A stretch of DNA of 11,746 bases from Deltaproteobacteria bacterium (GCA_016875255.1 VGRU01000101.1:1-11746); one strand, 5' to 3'. Shown: positions 1-6,619, numbered from the stretch's first letter. Notes: generated by a model from the sequence alone, not told the origin. Program-made: numbers and translations.

Positions 1-972
1 AACATCATGGGCCATGAAAGGCCGATTGATTTACTTCAGCGGGCAATTGCTCAGAGGAAGGTCGTCAACAGCTACCTCTTTCTTGGAAACGAGGGAATTG
101 GAAAGACCCTGGTGGCCCACCAGTTTGCCAAGGCCCTCAACTGCCTCGAAGGAGAGAATAAACCGGATGGATGCGATCGCTGTCTCTCCTGTAAAAAGAT
201 CGACCGTCATCTCCACCCCGATGTCTCGCTCATTGAACCGGAGGGCCAGACCCTCAAGGTGGAGCAGGTGAGAGAGATGCTGAGAGGCCTCGCTTACCGG
301 CCTTATGAGGGAAGGCGGAGGGTTTTCATCCTGGCGGCGGCGGATCGAATGAAGACCGATATGTCGAATACACTTCTTAAAACGCTTGAGGAACCCCCTT
401 TGCATACGGTGATCATCCTTCTGGCTAACAACCCCAGATGGATTTTGCCGACCATCCTCTCCAGGTGCCGGTCGATCCGCTTCAACCCACTGCCCTCTCA
501 TCTGGTCTCTGATTGGTTGATAAAGGAGAAAGGTTTGGAGGAAACCGAGGCCCACCTTCTGGCCTCCCTTTCAGAGGGGAGCCCTGGAAAGGCCCTGGAG
601 ATTAAAGAGGAGATAGCCGGAATTCCAAGAAAAGAGCTTCTCTCGGGATGGATGGGATCGAAATCGCTCTCCATCGAGGAGAAAGAAGGCTGGATTGAAT
701 CCCTTCCCTCACAGAGAGAGAACCTCCACTTGATCCTTGAGATGGCCAAGACGCTTTTAAGGGATCTCATCGTGATGAAGACATCTTTGGAGGGCTCGAG
801 ATTGATCCATTCCGATCTGTCGGAAGAGATGGAAGAGATTGCCGGGGGGTGGGATCTCTCCTCTCTTTTAAAACGGATGGAGATTCTCCATCACACGTCT
901 CAGGCAATTAGAGGGAATGCCAATACGAGGCTGTCATTAGAGGCAATGATGCTCTCCTGGGCTGAAGGCTAA
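1..972 (+). CDS. holB: DNA polymerase III subunit delta' (clamp loader), 5'-partial
   Basis: Subunit of the replicative clamp loader, which opens the beta sliding clamp and loads it on primed DNA. Numbering from the Met at position 7: P-loop GNEGIGKT at 27-34; a zinc module with Cys46, 56, 59 and 62 (C-x9-C-x2-C-x2-C); the AAA+ stretch NTLLKTLEEPP at 121-131; and the SRC sensor motif at 152-154. The Met at 7 is probably not the true start: family members usually begin with a few residues such as 'M-S-F-x-x-I-x-GHE', and the two codons before it (Asn-Ile) are in frame and open, so the gene most likely begins just outside the window. It ends 5 bp before ricT, consistent with co-transcription with ricT and metG. 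Family assignment is secure; only the 5' end is missing. Confidence 0.93.
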   Translation, partial: NIMGHERPIDLLQRAIAQRKVVNSYLFLGNEGIGKTLVAHQFAKALNCLEGENKPDGCDRCLSCKKIDRHLHPDVSLIEPEGQTLKVEQVREMLRGLAYRPYEGRRRVFILAAADRMKTDMSNTLLKTLEEPPLHTVIILLANNPRWILPTILSRCRSIRFNPLPSHLVSDWLIKEKGLEETEAHLLASLSEGSPGKALEIKEEIAGIPRKELLSGWMGSKSLSIEEKEGWIESLPSQRENLHLILEMAKTLLRDLIVMKTSLEGSRLIHSDLSEEMEEIAGGWDLSSLLKRMEILHHTSQAIRGNANTRLSLEAMMLSWAEG

Positions 973-977
973 AGAAG

Positions 978-1763
978 ATGATTCGAATGGTCTATGTCAG
1001 AATGGCTAACAGCAAGGCGGAAGAGTTCGATGCCGGAGATCTTTCCTTGAGCGCCGGAGAACCGGTCGTCGTGGAGTCGGATAAGGGATTGGTTCTGGGA
1101 AAGGTCCTCTCCCCACCGCAGGAAAAGGAGAAACGGTTCATCCTGAAATCTCCGAGAAAGGTGGCGCGCAAAGCCGCTCCCGAAGATCTGGAGCAATTTG
1201 AGAAAAACAAGCAACTGGAAAAGGATGCCTTTCAATTCTGCATGGAGAAGGTCAAGGAGAAGAACCTCCAGATGAAGCTGGTCAAGACAGAGGTCCTCCT
1301 GGACCGCTCTAAGGTTCTGTTCTACTTTACGGCGGAGAAGCGGGTCGATTTCCGGGAACTGGTCAAGGATCTGGCCGCCCAGTTCCGGATGCGGATCGAG
1401 ATGAGGCAGATCGGCGTGAGGGATGAGGCCAAGATGATCTGCGGCGTCGGAGGTTGCGGAAGAGAGCTCTGCTGCGCCAAATTTATGAACCGGTTTGAAC
1501 TGGTCTCGGTCAAAATGGCCAAAGAACAGAACATCGCCCTCAATCCGACAAAAATCTCAGGCATCTGCGGCCGACTGATGTGCTGTCTGGCTTACGAATA
1601 TCCAACCTATATGGAGCTCAAGAAGAATCTTCCCAAGGTGGGAAAGCACATCGTCACCCGCTCGGGCAAAGGAAAAGTGATCCGCCAGAATGTCCTCAAC
1701 CAGACCGTCACCGTTCAACTGGAAGAAGGGGGAGAAGTCACGATTCATGCATCCGAAATCTAA
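978..1763 (+). CDS. ricT: PSP1-domain regulator RicT (YaaT family)
   Basis: PSP1/RicT family protein of 261 aa. In Bacillus the homologue, together with RicA and RicF, forms an Fe-S complex that modulates RNase Y-dependent RNA processing; the role in proteobacteria is poorly defined. The diagnostic cysteine-rich core is visible: CGVGGCGRELCC (Cys155, 160, 165, 166) and GICGRLMCC (Cys197, 202, 203), the expected ligands for iron-sulfur binding. An N-terminal PSP1 beta domain precedes it and a short basic/acidic tail follows. It starts 5 bp after the holB stop behind a weak purine-rich AAAGAAG ribosome site, and its last 17 bp overlap metG, so translational coupling is likely. The holB-ricT neighbourhood is also found in Firmicutes, which supports the call. 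Confidence 0.9.
   Translation: MIRMVYVRMANSKAEEFDAGDLSLSAGEPVVVESDKGLVLGKVLSPPQEKEKRFILKSPRKVARKAAPEDLEQFEKNKQLEKDAFQFCMEKVKEKNLQMKLVKTEVLLDRSKVLFYFTAEKRVDFRELVKDLAAQFRMRIEMRQIGVRDEAKMICGVGGCGRELCCAKFMNRFELVSVKMAKEQNIALNPTKISGICGRLMCCLAYEYPTYMELKKNLPKVGKHIVTRSGKGKVIRQNVLNQTVTVQLEEGGEVTIHASEI
1731..1737 (+). promoter_or_regulatory. Ribosome binding site fixing the metG start
   Basis: GGAGAAG, 9 nt before the ATG at 1747 and lying inside the 3' end of ricT. It favours this ATG over an in-frame ATG at 1690, which would add 19 residues that are only ricT read in another frame. Confidence 0.6.
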
Positions 1764-3315
1764 AGGCGCTTTCTACATCACCACGCCCATCTACTATGTC
1801 AACGATGTTCCCCATATCGGGCACGCCTATACGACCGTGGCCGCCGACATCCTCACCCGTTTCAAACGACTCGAAGGTTATCATGCCTTCTTTCTCACCG
1901 GCACGGATGAACATGGCCAGAAGGTGGAGAAGGCCGCACAGGAACGGGGGGTCGATCCGAAGGCCCACTGCGATGAAATGGTCAAACGATTCCAGTCCCT
2001 CTGGCAGAGGCTCAACATCTCCAACAACGACTTCATTCGCACCACCGAGGCCCGTCACAAGAAGGTTGTCCAGAAGATCCTTCAGGACCTCTACGATCGA
2101 GGCGAGATCTATCAGGCGAGCTACGAGGGATGGTACTGTGTTCCCTGTGAACGGTTCTGGACCGAAAAAGACCTCTCTGAGGGGAAATGCCCTGACTGTC
2201 TCCGGGAGGTCGTCGACATCTCGGAGAAAAACTACTTTTTCCGGATGAGCAAATATCAATCCTGGCTCATCGAACATATCGAAAAGAATGACCGGTTCAT
2301 CCTTCCCTCATCGAGAAGAAATGAAATTCTGGGATTCCTCCGGGGCCCCCTTGAAGACCTTTGCATCTCAAGGCCCAAAAAGCGTCTGATGTGGGGAATT
2401 GAAATTCCCTTCGATACGGATTATGTGACCTATGTCTGGTTCGATGCCCTGATCAACTATGTGACCGGGATCGGCTATGGTTCCGGCGAGAATTCCTTCT
2501 CCGATTTTTGGCCCCAGGCCATTCACCTCATCGGCAAGGACATCCTTACCACCCACACCGTCTACTGGCCCACCATGCTCAATGGCATCGGGCTCACGCC
2601 TCCCAAGACGGTCTTTGCCCATGGATGGTGGACGGTGGAGGGAAAGAAGATGTCCAAATCGCTCCAGAATGTGGTGGAGCCGAACCGCCTGATTGATATT
2701 TATGGCGTGGATGCGGTCCGGTATTTCCTCATGAGGGAGGTTTCTTTCGGAATGGATGGAGACTTTTCTCACTCCGCCATGATCCACCGGATCAACAGCG
2801 ATCTGGCCAATGATCTGGGCAATCTATTCAGCCGGGCCCTCAGCATGGTCATCCGTTATTTTGACGGCGCCATCCCGACCCCTTCCTCGCTGAAAGAGAT
2901 TGACCAGCGGCTTCAGGATGTCTCCGGAAAGGTTCTCGCTCAACTCCCCATCCAGATGAATGATCTCGCCTTTAACAAAGCGCTGGTCACACTCTGGGAG
3001 ATCGTGAGCGCTTCTAATAAATATGTGGATGAGACCGCTCCCTGGGCCCTGGCGAAAGAAGAGAAGGACCGGCCCTGCCTCTCCACTGTCCTCTACCAGA
3101 CGCTGGAATCACTCCGCATCACCGCCCTTCTCCTGGCTCCCTTTATGCCCTCGACTGCTGAGAAGATGTGGTCCCAGCTCGGGATGGAAACCAATCTCTG
3201 GGAACAGCGCCTGGATGAAGGCGGAACATGGGGGGGCTTGAAACCGGGAAAGAGGGTCGCCAAACCAACGCCTCTCTTTCCGAGGATCGATGCCTCGAAG
3301 ATCGGTATCGAATAG
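1747..3315 (+). CDS. metG: Methionine--tRNA ligase, short form
   Basis: Class I aminoacyl-tRNA synthetase charging tRNA-Met, 522 aa from the ATG at 1747. The protein opens with FYITTPIYYVND, the usual N-terminus of the family. HIGH signature is HIGH at 23-26; the KMSKS signature is at 301-305; a CxxC pair at 131/134 and another at 148/151 form the connective-peptide zinc knuckle. The anticodon-binding helical region follows (about 340-500). The protein ends shortly after it, so the C-terminal EMAP/Trbp111-like tRNA-binding domain of the 650-700 aa forms is absent. That is a known natural variant rather than a truncation, since there is no sign of a broken frame downstream. It is the last gene of the holB-ricT-metG block; its stop is followed by a repeat region instead of the tatD gene often found there. 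Confidence 0.95.
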   Translation: MHPKSKGAFYITTPIYYVNDVPHIGHAYTTVAADILTRFKRLEGYHAFFLTGTDEHGQKVEKAAQERGVDPKAHCDEMVKRFQSLWQRLNISNNDFIRTTEARHKKVVQKILQDLYDRGEIYQASYEGWYCVPCERFWTEKDLSEGKCPDCLREVVDISEKNYFFRMSKYQSWLIEHIEKNDRFILPSSRRNEILGFLRGPLEDLCISRPKKRLMWGIEIPFDTDYVTYVWFDALINYVTGIGYGSGENSFSDFWPQAIHLIGKDILTTHTVYWPTMLNGIGLTPPKTVFAHGWWTVEGKKMSKSLQNVVEPNRLIDIYGVDAVRYFLMREVSFGMDGDFSHSAMIHRINSDLANDLGNLFSRALSMVIRYFDGAIPTPSSLKEIDQRLQDVSGKVLAQLPIQMNDLAFNKALVTLWEIVSASNKYVDETAPWALAKEEKDRPCLSTVLYQTLESLRITALLLAPFMPSTAEKMWSQLGMETNLWEQRLDEGGTWGGLKPGKRVAKPTPLFPRIDASKIGIE

Positions 3316-3317
3316 AA

Positions 3318-3454
3318 GGTTATCCGATTATCAGGTTATCAGGGGGTGGTTATCAGGTTGTCAGAATATCAGGTTAAGAAATCTTTTTTCACGTTTTCCT
3401 GATATCCTGGTTTCCTGGTATCCTGCATCCTGATTCCCTGATGACCTGATAGCC
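3318..3454. repeat. Inverted array of short ATCAGG words
   Basis: The gap between metG and the DciA-like gene is almost entirely built from one word. The left arm (about 3318-3375) has ATCAGG at 3330, 3338, 3352 and 3368, with degenerate copies between. The right arm (about 3397-3453) has the complement CCTGAT at 3398, 3429, 3437 and 3445, plus CCTGG/CCTGC variants. The arms are separated by about 21 bp including a T6 run, so the whole can fold as a long imperfect hairpin in either strand. It may terminate metG transcription or be a mobile intergenic repeat; function is not shown by the sequence. Confidence 0.7.
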
Positions 3455-3468
3455 TATAAATTAAGTTT

Positions 3469-3954
3469 ATGAAAAAACCCCAACCCCTCGGTTCAATACT
3501 GGCACAGACCCTCAAGGGCCTGCAACTCGAAGTCCCTTTGAAAACCTACTCCATCTGGGGCGCCTGGAGTAAGATCGTGGGAGAGGCAATCGCTCATCAG
3601 ACGCAACCCCGCGCCATCCGGAATCACATCCTTTTCATCGATGTCTCCCATTCCACCTGGATGCAACAGCTCCAATTTCTAAAACCAACCCTTTTGGGAA
3701 AGATCAATGGTTTCCTGGGCGAACCCTTGATTGAGGACATCCGATTCAAGGTGGGGAAAATTCCCGCGGCAGTGACTCCGCTAAGGGAGAGGAAACAGGA
3801 GAGAGAGGTGAGGCTTGACAGAAAAACGATTGACCAGATCGAAGGACTCCTTCAGAACATCACCGATGCGGAAGTAAGGGAAGGATTTAAGGAACTATTG
3901 ATGAAGAGCGCCATATTGGAACAATCGCGAAAGACACCAAAACAGGGAAATTAA
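3469..3954 (+). CDS. DciA-like / DUF721 protein
   Basis: 161 aa. The first 100 residues match the DUF721 pattern: a tryptophan-containing 'W-x-x-IVGE-x-IA-x-x-TQPR-x-I', then a beta strand 'ILFIDVSHSTWMQQL', 'LK-x-x-LL-x-KIN' and the closing 'IEDIRFKVG'. Members of this family include DciA, which recruits or loads the replicative DnaB helicase in many bacteria lacking DnaC; whether this member does so is inference. The C-terminal 60 residues are charged and helical. The ATG at 3469 follows AT-rich sequence without a clear Shine-Dalgarno, so expression may be weak or the start slightly different. The gene converges on the minus-strand small gene with only 13 bp between stops. Confidence 0.8.
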   Translation: MKKPQPLGSILAQTLKGLQLEVPLKTYSIWGAWSKIVGEAIAHQTQPRAIRNHILFIDVSHSTWMQQLQFLKPTLLGKINGFLGEPLIEDIRFKVGKIPAAVTPLRERKQEREVRLDRKTIDQIEGLLQNITDAEVREGFKELLMKSAILEQSRKTPKQGN

Positions 3955-3967
3955 TTCCCGTCCATCC

Positions 3968-4162
3968 TTATCTCAATCTCCATTCAGCCTTTCTCAATTC
4001 TTTGTCCAATTCTTCATTGGTCCACTTTTTGATCATATCCCTCGCCTCCCCCAGTCCGAACCCCTTTTCATCGGATAATTGGCTACAATCCAGGTCGCAA
4101 AAATTGTTATTGAGGAGACATTTGGAATGATCATAAAATTTACATAATCTTTTTAAAGACAT
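3968..4162 (-). CDS. Small four-cysteine protein, unknown function
   Basis: 64-aa protein I do not recognise. It has four cysteines in the N-terminal half (Cys7, 15, 22 and 26; C-x7-C-x6-C-x3-C), compatible with a small zinc- or iron-sulfur-binding fold, and then a charged amphipathic helix rich in Lys/Glu/Arg to the end. Two adjacent ATGs exist (4168 and 4162). I chose 4162 because an excellent AAGGAGG site lies exactly 7 nt before it, whereas the other ATG would be only 1 nt from that site. It lies downstream of the nuclease gene in the same direction but past a strong hairpin, so it may be separately expressed. The ribosome site is the best argument that it is real. Confidence 0.55.
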   Translation of the reverse strand: MSLKRLCKFYDHSKCLLNNNFCDLDCSQLSDEKGFGLGEARDMIKKWTNEELDKELRKAEWRLR

Positions 4163-4211
4163 CTTCATCCCTCCTTTTCAGTCTGGTCTCTTACCCCACC
4201 CTCACCTTTCA

Positions 4212-4244
4212 CCCCATTAGAAAGTAGAAGGCTTTCTAACGGGG
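4212..4244 (-). terminator. Strong hairpin over the nuclease stop codon
   Basis: Arms of 13 nt (4212-4224 and 4232-4244) flank a 7-nt loop. Read as minus-strand RNA, CCCCGUUAGAAAG pairs fully with CUUUCUAAUGGGG through one G-U wobble; on the plus strand the same position is an A-C mismatch, which suggests the minus-strand RNA is the functional one. The nuclease TAG stop lies in the stem. No U-tract follows, so it may stabilise the 3' end or pause RNA polymerase rather than act as a canonical intrinsic terminator. Confidence 0.45.
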
Positions 4245-4748
4245 TTCACTATCTTTCCATAATCCCCTCCTGTTTTCCCTTGCCTCCTTCTCATATCCCC
4301 CGAACTCATCGAGGTACTTGAAGGGATATTTTGTATAAGCGAATCCGTAACCCTGTTTGATTATCTCCGCATTCAGGAAAGCCCCATCCGTCAGATACAC
4401 ATAGGCTAAAAGGCGGCCATACTTGTCTCTTCTCTGCCAATCGAATTCGAGGCGAACCTCTTTACCTTCAACCATTCTTTTTGTGAAGAGATATGCTTCT
4501 TTTCCGAATTGCTCGACAGGTTTTTGTGGATGTTTGGTTTCGGGTGTATCAACCCCTATTAGGCGAACTTTTTCGCCGTTGGTGAGGCGGAGGGTATCGC
4601 CATCAACGACTTGCTTCACCTTCGTCACATCTTGACCATACAAAGATGTGAAAAGTAGAGTGACGAACAAAAATGGGAGAAGGATTTGAATAACCTCCGG
4701 TTTCTTTCCTCTCAACTTCTCAAATGTATAGTTTAGTTTTCTTTGCAT
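4236..4748 (-). CDS. Secreted staphylococcal-nuclease-like (TNase) endonuclease
   Basis: 170 aa from the ATG at 4748, which follows GAGG with a 5-nt spacer. The frame is open further upstream (to 4853), but that part is leader sequence. A basic N-terminus and a hydrophobic stretch at about 19-37 form a signal peptide or anchor, so the enzyme should act outside the cytoplasm. The SNase fold then runs 40-166 with all classic active-site residues of S. aureus nuclease aligned: Asp51 (in VDGDT), Arg62, Asp67 and Glu70 (RLIGVDTPE), and Arg112 (DKYGR). The TPETKHP and FGKEAYLFTK stretches are also close to the reference. Expected role: calcium-dependent cleavage of DNA/RNA, perhaps nutrient scavenging or biofilm DNA. 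Its leader carries the terminator and structured RNA described separately, and a 17-codon open frame (4786-4733) overlaps its start. Confidence 0.9.
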   Translation of the reverse strand: MQRKLNYTFEKLRGKKPEVIQILLPFLFVTLLFTSLYGQDVTKVKQVVDGDTLRLTNGEKVRLIGVDTPETKHPQKPVEQFGKEAYLFTKRMVEGKEVRLEFDWQRRDKYGRLLAYVYLTDGAFLNAEIIKQGYGFAYTKYPFKYLDEFGGYEKEARENRRGLWKDSEPR

Positions 4749-4825
4749 TTTTTCCTCAACCGGATTGACCGTTTTGGTGTGTTCATCAGATCCTTTCTTT
4801 TCTATCCTGCGCTTGGTTACGGCAA

Positions 4826-4858
4826 TAAAAAACCCGTGGCAAATATAGACCACGGGTT
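4826..4858 (-). terminator. Intrinsic terminator in the nuclease leader
   Basis: Minus-strand hairpin: AACCCGUGG (4858-4850), a 10-nt loop, CCACGGGUU (4839-4831), running straight into a U-tract (UUUUAUU, down to about 4824). It lies about 78 nt before the nuclease start, in the position expected of an attenuator. Confidence 0.7.
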
Positions 4859-5023
4859 CCGAAAGATTTCCTCCGCTTCGGCAACTCGGCTATCCAAGGG
4901 ATTTGCGGGCAAATCCACCCAAGAGACTTTTGGCTATCAGCTATTAGCCAAGAGTAAGAACCCCTTTGGGGTTCTTCTTGGACCCGTGGTTTTCCGCCCC
5001 ACGATTACTCGTGGTTTGGCTTT
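4826..5023 (-). ncRNA. Candidate structured 5' leader with alternative terminator pairing (riboswitch-like)
   Basis: From a predicted start near 5023 the minus-strand RNA folds into a series of perfect hairpins. These are CCACGA-GUAA-UCGUGG (5014-4999, a GNRA-type loop); AAGAACCCC-AAA-GGGGUUCUU; UUGGCUA/UAGCCAA; GGAUUUG-CCCG-CAAAUCC; and CCGAA/UUCGG. An 8-mer CCACGGGU occurs twice (4989-4982 and 4839-4832), and both copies can pair with the single ACCCGUGG at 4857-4850. The first pairing closes a domain around the internal hairpins; the second forms the terminator. The two are mutually exclusive. The 5' part, with a GNRA-capped stem and a GGAAAACC-like segment, and the segment at 4895-4879 loosely recall c-di-GMP-I (GEMM) aptamers, but conserved positions differ, so I leave it unclassified. 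It could instead be a free small RNA ending at the terminator. Confidence 0.5.
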
Positions 5024-5029
5024 ATCGAC

Positions 5030-5057
5030 GTTATGAATGATGGTTATTTTTTATCAA
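5030..5057 (-). promoter_or_regulatory. Sigma-70-like promoter for the nuclease leader
   Basis: Minus-strand TTGATA (5057-5052), a 16-bp spacer, then CATAAC (5035-5030). The predicted start lies at about 5023, exactly where the structured leader begins. Moderate match to the consensus (5/6 and 4/6). Confidence 0.45.
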
Positions 5058-5059
5058 TA

Positions 5060-5634
5060 AACTAAATGCAATTCAAATGCCAATCAATCGAGTCCCTATT
5101 TTGCTCACATTTGCCCGTAATCGATTGAAATTGAATTGAACGAGTTCAAAAATGAAATTTTCCGCCATCTCAGGACATTTTTGAACAAAGCTCATCCTCT
5201 ACAAATGACTTATCCAAACCAAACCCTTCCAATTCTAATCCAATCTCTCTCCCTTTTTTCCCTTCACGCTTGAGATCCTCCTTTCTCCCTCTTAACAATG
5301 CCCGTCTCAGGGAGGAACCCTCTTTGAAGATATGATGACAGTGGCCAAGGTAAAACCTCCTTCTGTGGGTTGAACGATTTTAATTTTAGTTTACGCAGAT
5401 GATGCCTTCCAAGCACTTCCTTCCTAAATTCTTCCTAAATTTTTGCTTCCCAAATTTTTAGAAAGAGTGTATATTCCAAGTACAAAGTAGCAATACGGAT
5501 ACGCTTCAACCCTTATGAATAGCATGAAATTCGATCCTTTTTGAGCAGAAGAGAACCATTAGTGGTTTAAGATTTAAGAAAATATTGAAGCAGTATAAAA
5601 AATAATGTTAGATGTAAAATAAAAAGGAGATAAC
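5060..5634. other. AT-rich gene-poor stretch before the cassette-like genes
   Basis: No convincing complete gene. It contains an imperfect inverted repeat (CAATTCAA 5069-5076 and CAATCGA 5085-5091 against TCGATTG 5121-5127 and TTGAATTG 5131-5138). It also holds an open minus-strand frame of 69 codons without an ATG (5380 down to a TGA at 5172-5170) that may be a decayed gene. An orphan Shine-Dalgarno-like AGAAGGAGG lies on the minus strand at 5365-5357. A short hairpin (AACCA-TTAG-TGGTT, 5554-5567) precedes a GTTAGAT at 5607-5613, 22 bp before the next ATG. Base composition is clearly more AT-rich than the flanking housekeeping genes. Confidence 0.4.
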
Positions 5635-5925
5635 ATGAAAGAAATGTGGGAGTATTTCCTTCTTCGGTGTATCAACTCATTGGGCGGGAAGGCATATTTA
5701 GAGCAAATATATATAAAAATTCCTGAATTCATAGAACTGAATGAAGATCATTGGAAGGAACAGTATGGAAGACCTGCATACCAACACCAGATTAGAAGCC
5801 ACATAGCAAATTTGTGTCAATCAGGAAATTTAGATAAAATATCAAGGGGTGAGTATTCTTTAACAGGAAAGGGTAAAGAAAAACTATTAAGAGAGAAATC
5901 ACGAGAAAACCCAATCGAAATTTAA
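5635..5925 (+). CDS. Small winged-helix protein resembling the Mrr N-terminal domain
   Basis: 96 aa, started by ATG behind AAGGAG with a 5-nt spacer. The pattern is 'LRCINSLGGKAYLEQIY...' (helix), then 'HQIRSHIANLCQSGNLDKISRGEYSLTGKGKEKL'. The closing 'R-x-x-I-x-x-L-x-x-x-G-x-L-x-K-x-x-RG-x-Y-x-LT-x-x-G' signature is what is seen in the winged-helix domain found at the N-terminus of Mrr-type restriction enzymes and in related stand-alone proteins. No nuclease domain is attached. It may be a DNA-binding regulator or an accessory to a defence system; the restriction-modification genes follow two cassettes downstream in the same direction. Coding sequence is AT-rich, unlike the flanking chromosome, supporting acquisition by transfer. 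Domain call is moderate; function is inference. Confidence 0.65.
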   Translation: MKEMWEYFLLRCINSLGGKAYLEQIYIKIPEFIELNEDHWKEQYGRPAYQHQIRSHIANLCQSGNLDKISRGEYSLTGKGKEKLLREKSRENPIEI

Positions 5926-5963
5926 AACATAAATAAGAAACTGATTTTTGAATATTTATAAAG

Positions 5964-6025
5964 AATAAACATCTAAATCACTCCAGCGGATGGCTTACAG
6001 CCACCGTTGATTTAGGTCGTTATGC
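5964..6025 (+). other. attC-like recombination site (about 62 bp)
   Basis: Layout of an integron attC (59-base element). R''-like AATAAAC (5964-5970) and R'-like GTTATGC (6019-6025) share AAC/GTT ends. Inside them CTAAATCA (5973-5980) pairs perfectly with TGATTTAG (6008-6015), offset from the core boxes by a 2-nt and a 3-nt spacer. An inner stem TGGCT-TAC-AGCCA (5991-6003) has flanking pairs. The next ATG is 12 bp after R'. Core boxes are not a perfect consensus match. Confidence 0.6.
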
Positions 6026-6037
6026 GGGAGGAATTAG

Positions 6038-6616
6038 ATGGACCATTCTGAAATAATAAGACGAATTCAGGTACGAGAAAACATTGAATCGGAATGCAAA
6101 GGCTTAATTGAGGAGAAAATAAACAGATATTTGGAAATTGAGCACCAAGGAATTATCGGCGGGCATTACTTTGCTAACGCTTCGTCAGAATGCATTTATC
6201 TGTACCGTGACGGCTATTTTATTGGTGCAGTAATGATGAGCCATTCCATCAACGAAGGCATTATAAAATTTGTCGCCGAGCGAAATAAAATTAGTAGAAA
6301 CAGAGAGGATGGAAGCACAAAAACTATTGATGAACTTATTAGTGAACTCAAAAACAGGGATATTATTTCAGAAAATTGTGCAGCTGCATCAACAAAAATC
6401 TGGGGAAGTTTTCGCGCTGATATACACCATATGAATCCAACAGTTGCAAAAATACCTTTTCAGAAGCTCGCGCAGCAAAATCTTAAACACTTATCGACCA
6501 TAGAAAAAGAGATTTTTAGCCATGATATCAAGAATGGCGCAATTGCTCCACACCAGCCGAAATACTGGGATATCAACTCCGAAGGCAAAATGGCTGTTTT
6601 TCTAAGATTAGAATAG
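6038..6616 (+). CDS. Cassette-borne protein of unknown function, HEPN-like motif
   Basis: 192 aa with a good ribosome site (GGGAGGA, 6 nt before ATG). I do not recognise a named family. The sequence is predicted mostly helical: an N-terminal helix pair; a central 'ANASSECIYLYRDGYFIGAVMMSH' segment followed by 'SINEGIIKFVAER' (about 48-82); and 'SFRADIHHMNP' at about 124-134. Arg126 and His131 there give an R-x4-H motif of the kind used by HEPN-domain ribonucleases. A closing 'KLAQQNLKHLSTIEKEIF' helix fits that fold, but a single short motif is weak evidence. The stop codon is 3 bp before the R'' box of the next attC-like site and the start is 12 bp after the previous one, which is exactly how single-gene integron cassettes are packed. 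Possible roles: toxin, defence factor or cassette-specific unknown. Confidence 0.7.
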   Translation: MDHSEIIRRIQVRENIESECKGLIEEKINRYLEIEHQGIIGGHYFANASSECIYLYRDGYFIGAVMMSHSINEGIIKFVAERNKISRNREDGSTKTIDELISELKNRDIISENCAAASTKIWGSFRADIHHMNPTVAKIPFQKLAQQNLKHLSTIEKEIFSHDIKNGAIAPHQPKYWDINSEGKMAVFLRLE

Positions 6617-6619
6617 AAC

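Noticed and set aside
1690..1746. Longer metG beginning at an ATG inside ricT
   Set aside because: The extra 19 residues are ricT sequence in another frame, do not resemble a MetRS N-terminus, and the ribosome site favours 1747.
3318..3454. CRISPR array from the repeated words
   Set aside because: Units are 6-8 bases, degenerate and inverted, with no constant-length spacers or cas genes.
3945..3959. Bidirectional terminator between the converging DciA-like and four-cysteine genes
   Set aside because: Only a five-base stem (GGGAA/TTCCC) with a weak AT loop and no T-run.
4826..5023. Calling the leader a c-di-GMP-I (GEMM) riboswitch
   Set aside because: A GNRA-capped stem and a GAUAGCCGAGUUGCC-like segment recall the class, but the conserved GACGCAAAGCC is not matched and the spacing between halves is far too long.
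5030..5036. GTTATGA as a fourth attC R' core marking the left edge of the cluster
   Set aside because: No plausible R''/L'' partner upstream, and the same bases are better explained as the -10 box (CATAAC) of the minus-strand promoter for the nuclease leader.
5500..5613. attC ending in the consensus-perfect GTTAGAT at 5607, 22 bp before the winged-helix start
   Set aside because: Core and spacing fit, but I could not find complementary R''/L'' boxes upstream, only a short AACCA/TGGTT hairpin; left as a possibility, not a feature.
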